From DATMYQ01 sp035560935 (GTDB lineage Bacteria > Bacillota > Negativicutes > Sporomusales > Sporomusaceae), in NCBI GenBank assembly GCA_035560935.1, contig DATMYQ010000071.1, positions 1 through 21,269 of the forward strand: a stretch of DNA of 21,269 bases. The letters run 5' to 3'. This document shows, piece after piece, positions 21,128 through 21,269 of this stretch; positions within the stretch are counted from its first letter, which is position 1, and each line of letters opens with the position of its first letter. The position numbers were made by a program, and so were the translations under genes. The notes under the pieces are model-generated. The model ran no database searches. It saw nothing but the letters and a program-made list of their open reading frames with translations, and had not been told where the DNA came from.

Positions 21128-21269
21128 CTACTCGTTGATTGCAGTAACCACGCCAGCGCCAACGGTACGGCCGCCTTCGCGGATAGCGAAACGCAGACCT
21201 TCTTCCATAGCGATCGGAGTGATCAGCTCGATGGACATCTGGATGTTGTCGCCGGGCATAACCATTTCT
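21128..21269 (-). CDS. tuf: Elongation factor Tu, C-terminal 46 residues (partial)
   Basis: EF-Tu brings aminoacyl-tRNA to the ribosome as a GTP complex. The visible part is the end of the third beta-barrel domain: E-M-V-M-P-G-D-N, I-E-L-I-T-P-I-A-M-E-E-G-L-R-F-A-I-R-E, and G-G-R-T-V-G-A-G-V-V-T-A-I-N-E, followed by tandem stops TAG-TAA. The 5' end lies outside the window. A tuf gene directly before rpsJ is the usual order when the str operon (rpsL-rpsG-fusA-tuf) adjoins the S10 block. Confidence 0.97.
   Translation of the reverse strand, partial: EMVMPGDNIQMSIELITPIAMEEGLRFAIREGGRTVGAGVVTAINE

Noticed and set aside
1..21269. CRISPR arrays, insertion sequences, tRNA or rRNA genes, attachment sites
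   Set aside because: I looked on both strands and saw no spaced direct repeats, transposase-like frames, terminal inverted repeats or structural RNA genes; the window is a compact, conserved housekeeping region.

Overview
The window is a long, almost entirely minus-strand run of housekeeping genes. It is the joined S10, spc and alpha ribosomal-protein superoperon of a Bacillota bacterium, entered from the 3' end of tuf (EF-Tu) at the right edge. Several features point to Bacillota and probably to the Negativicutes/Clostridia side: AGGAGG-type ribosome binding sites before nearly every gene, GTG and TTG starts, the zinc forms of S4, S14 and L36, a small KOW (L14e-like) protein between map and infA, and the order ecfA1-ecfA2-ecfT-truA-rplM-rpsI behind rplQ. 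The genus assignment is inference only; no rRNA gene is present.

In transcription order (high to low coordinates): tuf 3' end; rpsJ-rplC-rplD-rplW-rplB-rpsS-rplV-rpsC-rplP-rpmC-rpsQ (S10 block); rplN-rplX-rplE-rpsZ-rpsH-rplF-rplR-rpsE-rpmD-rplO-secY (spc block); adk-map-KOW protein-infA-rpmJ; rpsM-rpsK-rpsD-rpoA-rplQ (alpha block). After rplQ there is a weak terminator-like hairpin and a candidate extended -10 promoter. Then comes ecfA1-ecfA2-ecfT-truA, a translationally coupled set encoding the energizing module of an ECF vitamin transporter plus tRNA pseudouridine synthase. A near-consensus sigma-A promoter straddling the end of truA starts rplM-rpsI behind a structured leader of about 155 nt, and a strong intrinsic terminator follows rpsI. 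The last gene, cut off by the left edge, encodes an exported protein that I do not recognise; it has its own good promoter.

Together the genes build the ribosome (about 28 r-proteins plus IF-1), the transcription apparatus (RpoA), protein export and maturation (SecY, Map), nucleotide balance (Adk), tRNA modification (TruA) and vitamin uptake (EcfA1/A2/T). No gap exceeds 300 bases. I see no mobile element, CRISPR array, tRNA or rRNA. I found no undescribed multi-gene system. The items most worth a second look are the unknown exported protein, non-terminator RNA structures at tuf-rpsJ and rplC-rplD, the rplM leader and promoter, and start codons that are better placed at TTG than at the upstream GTG in rplX and rplR.
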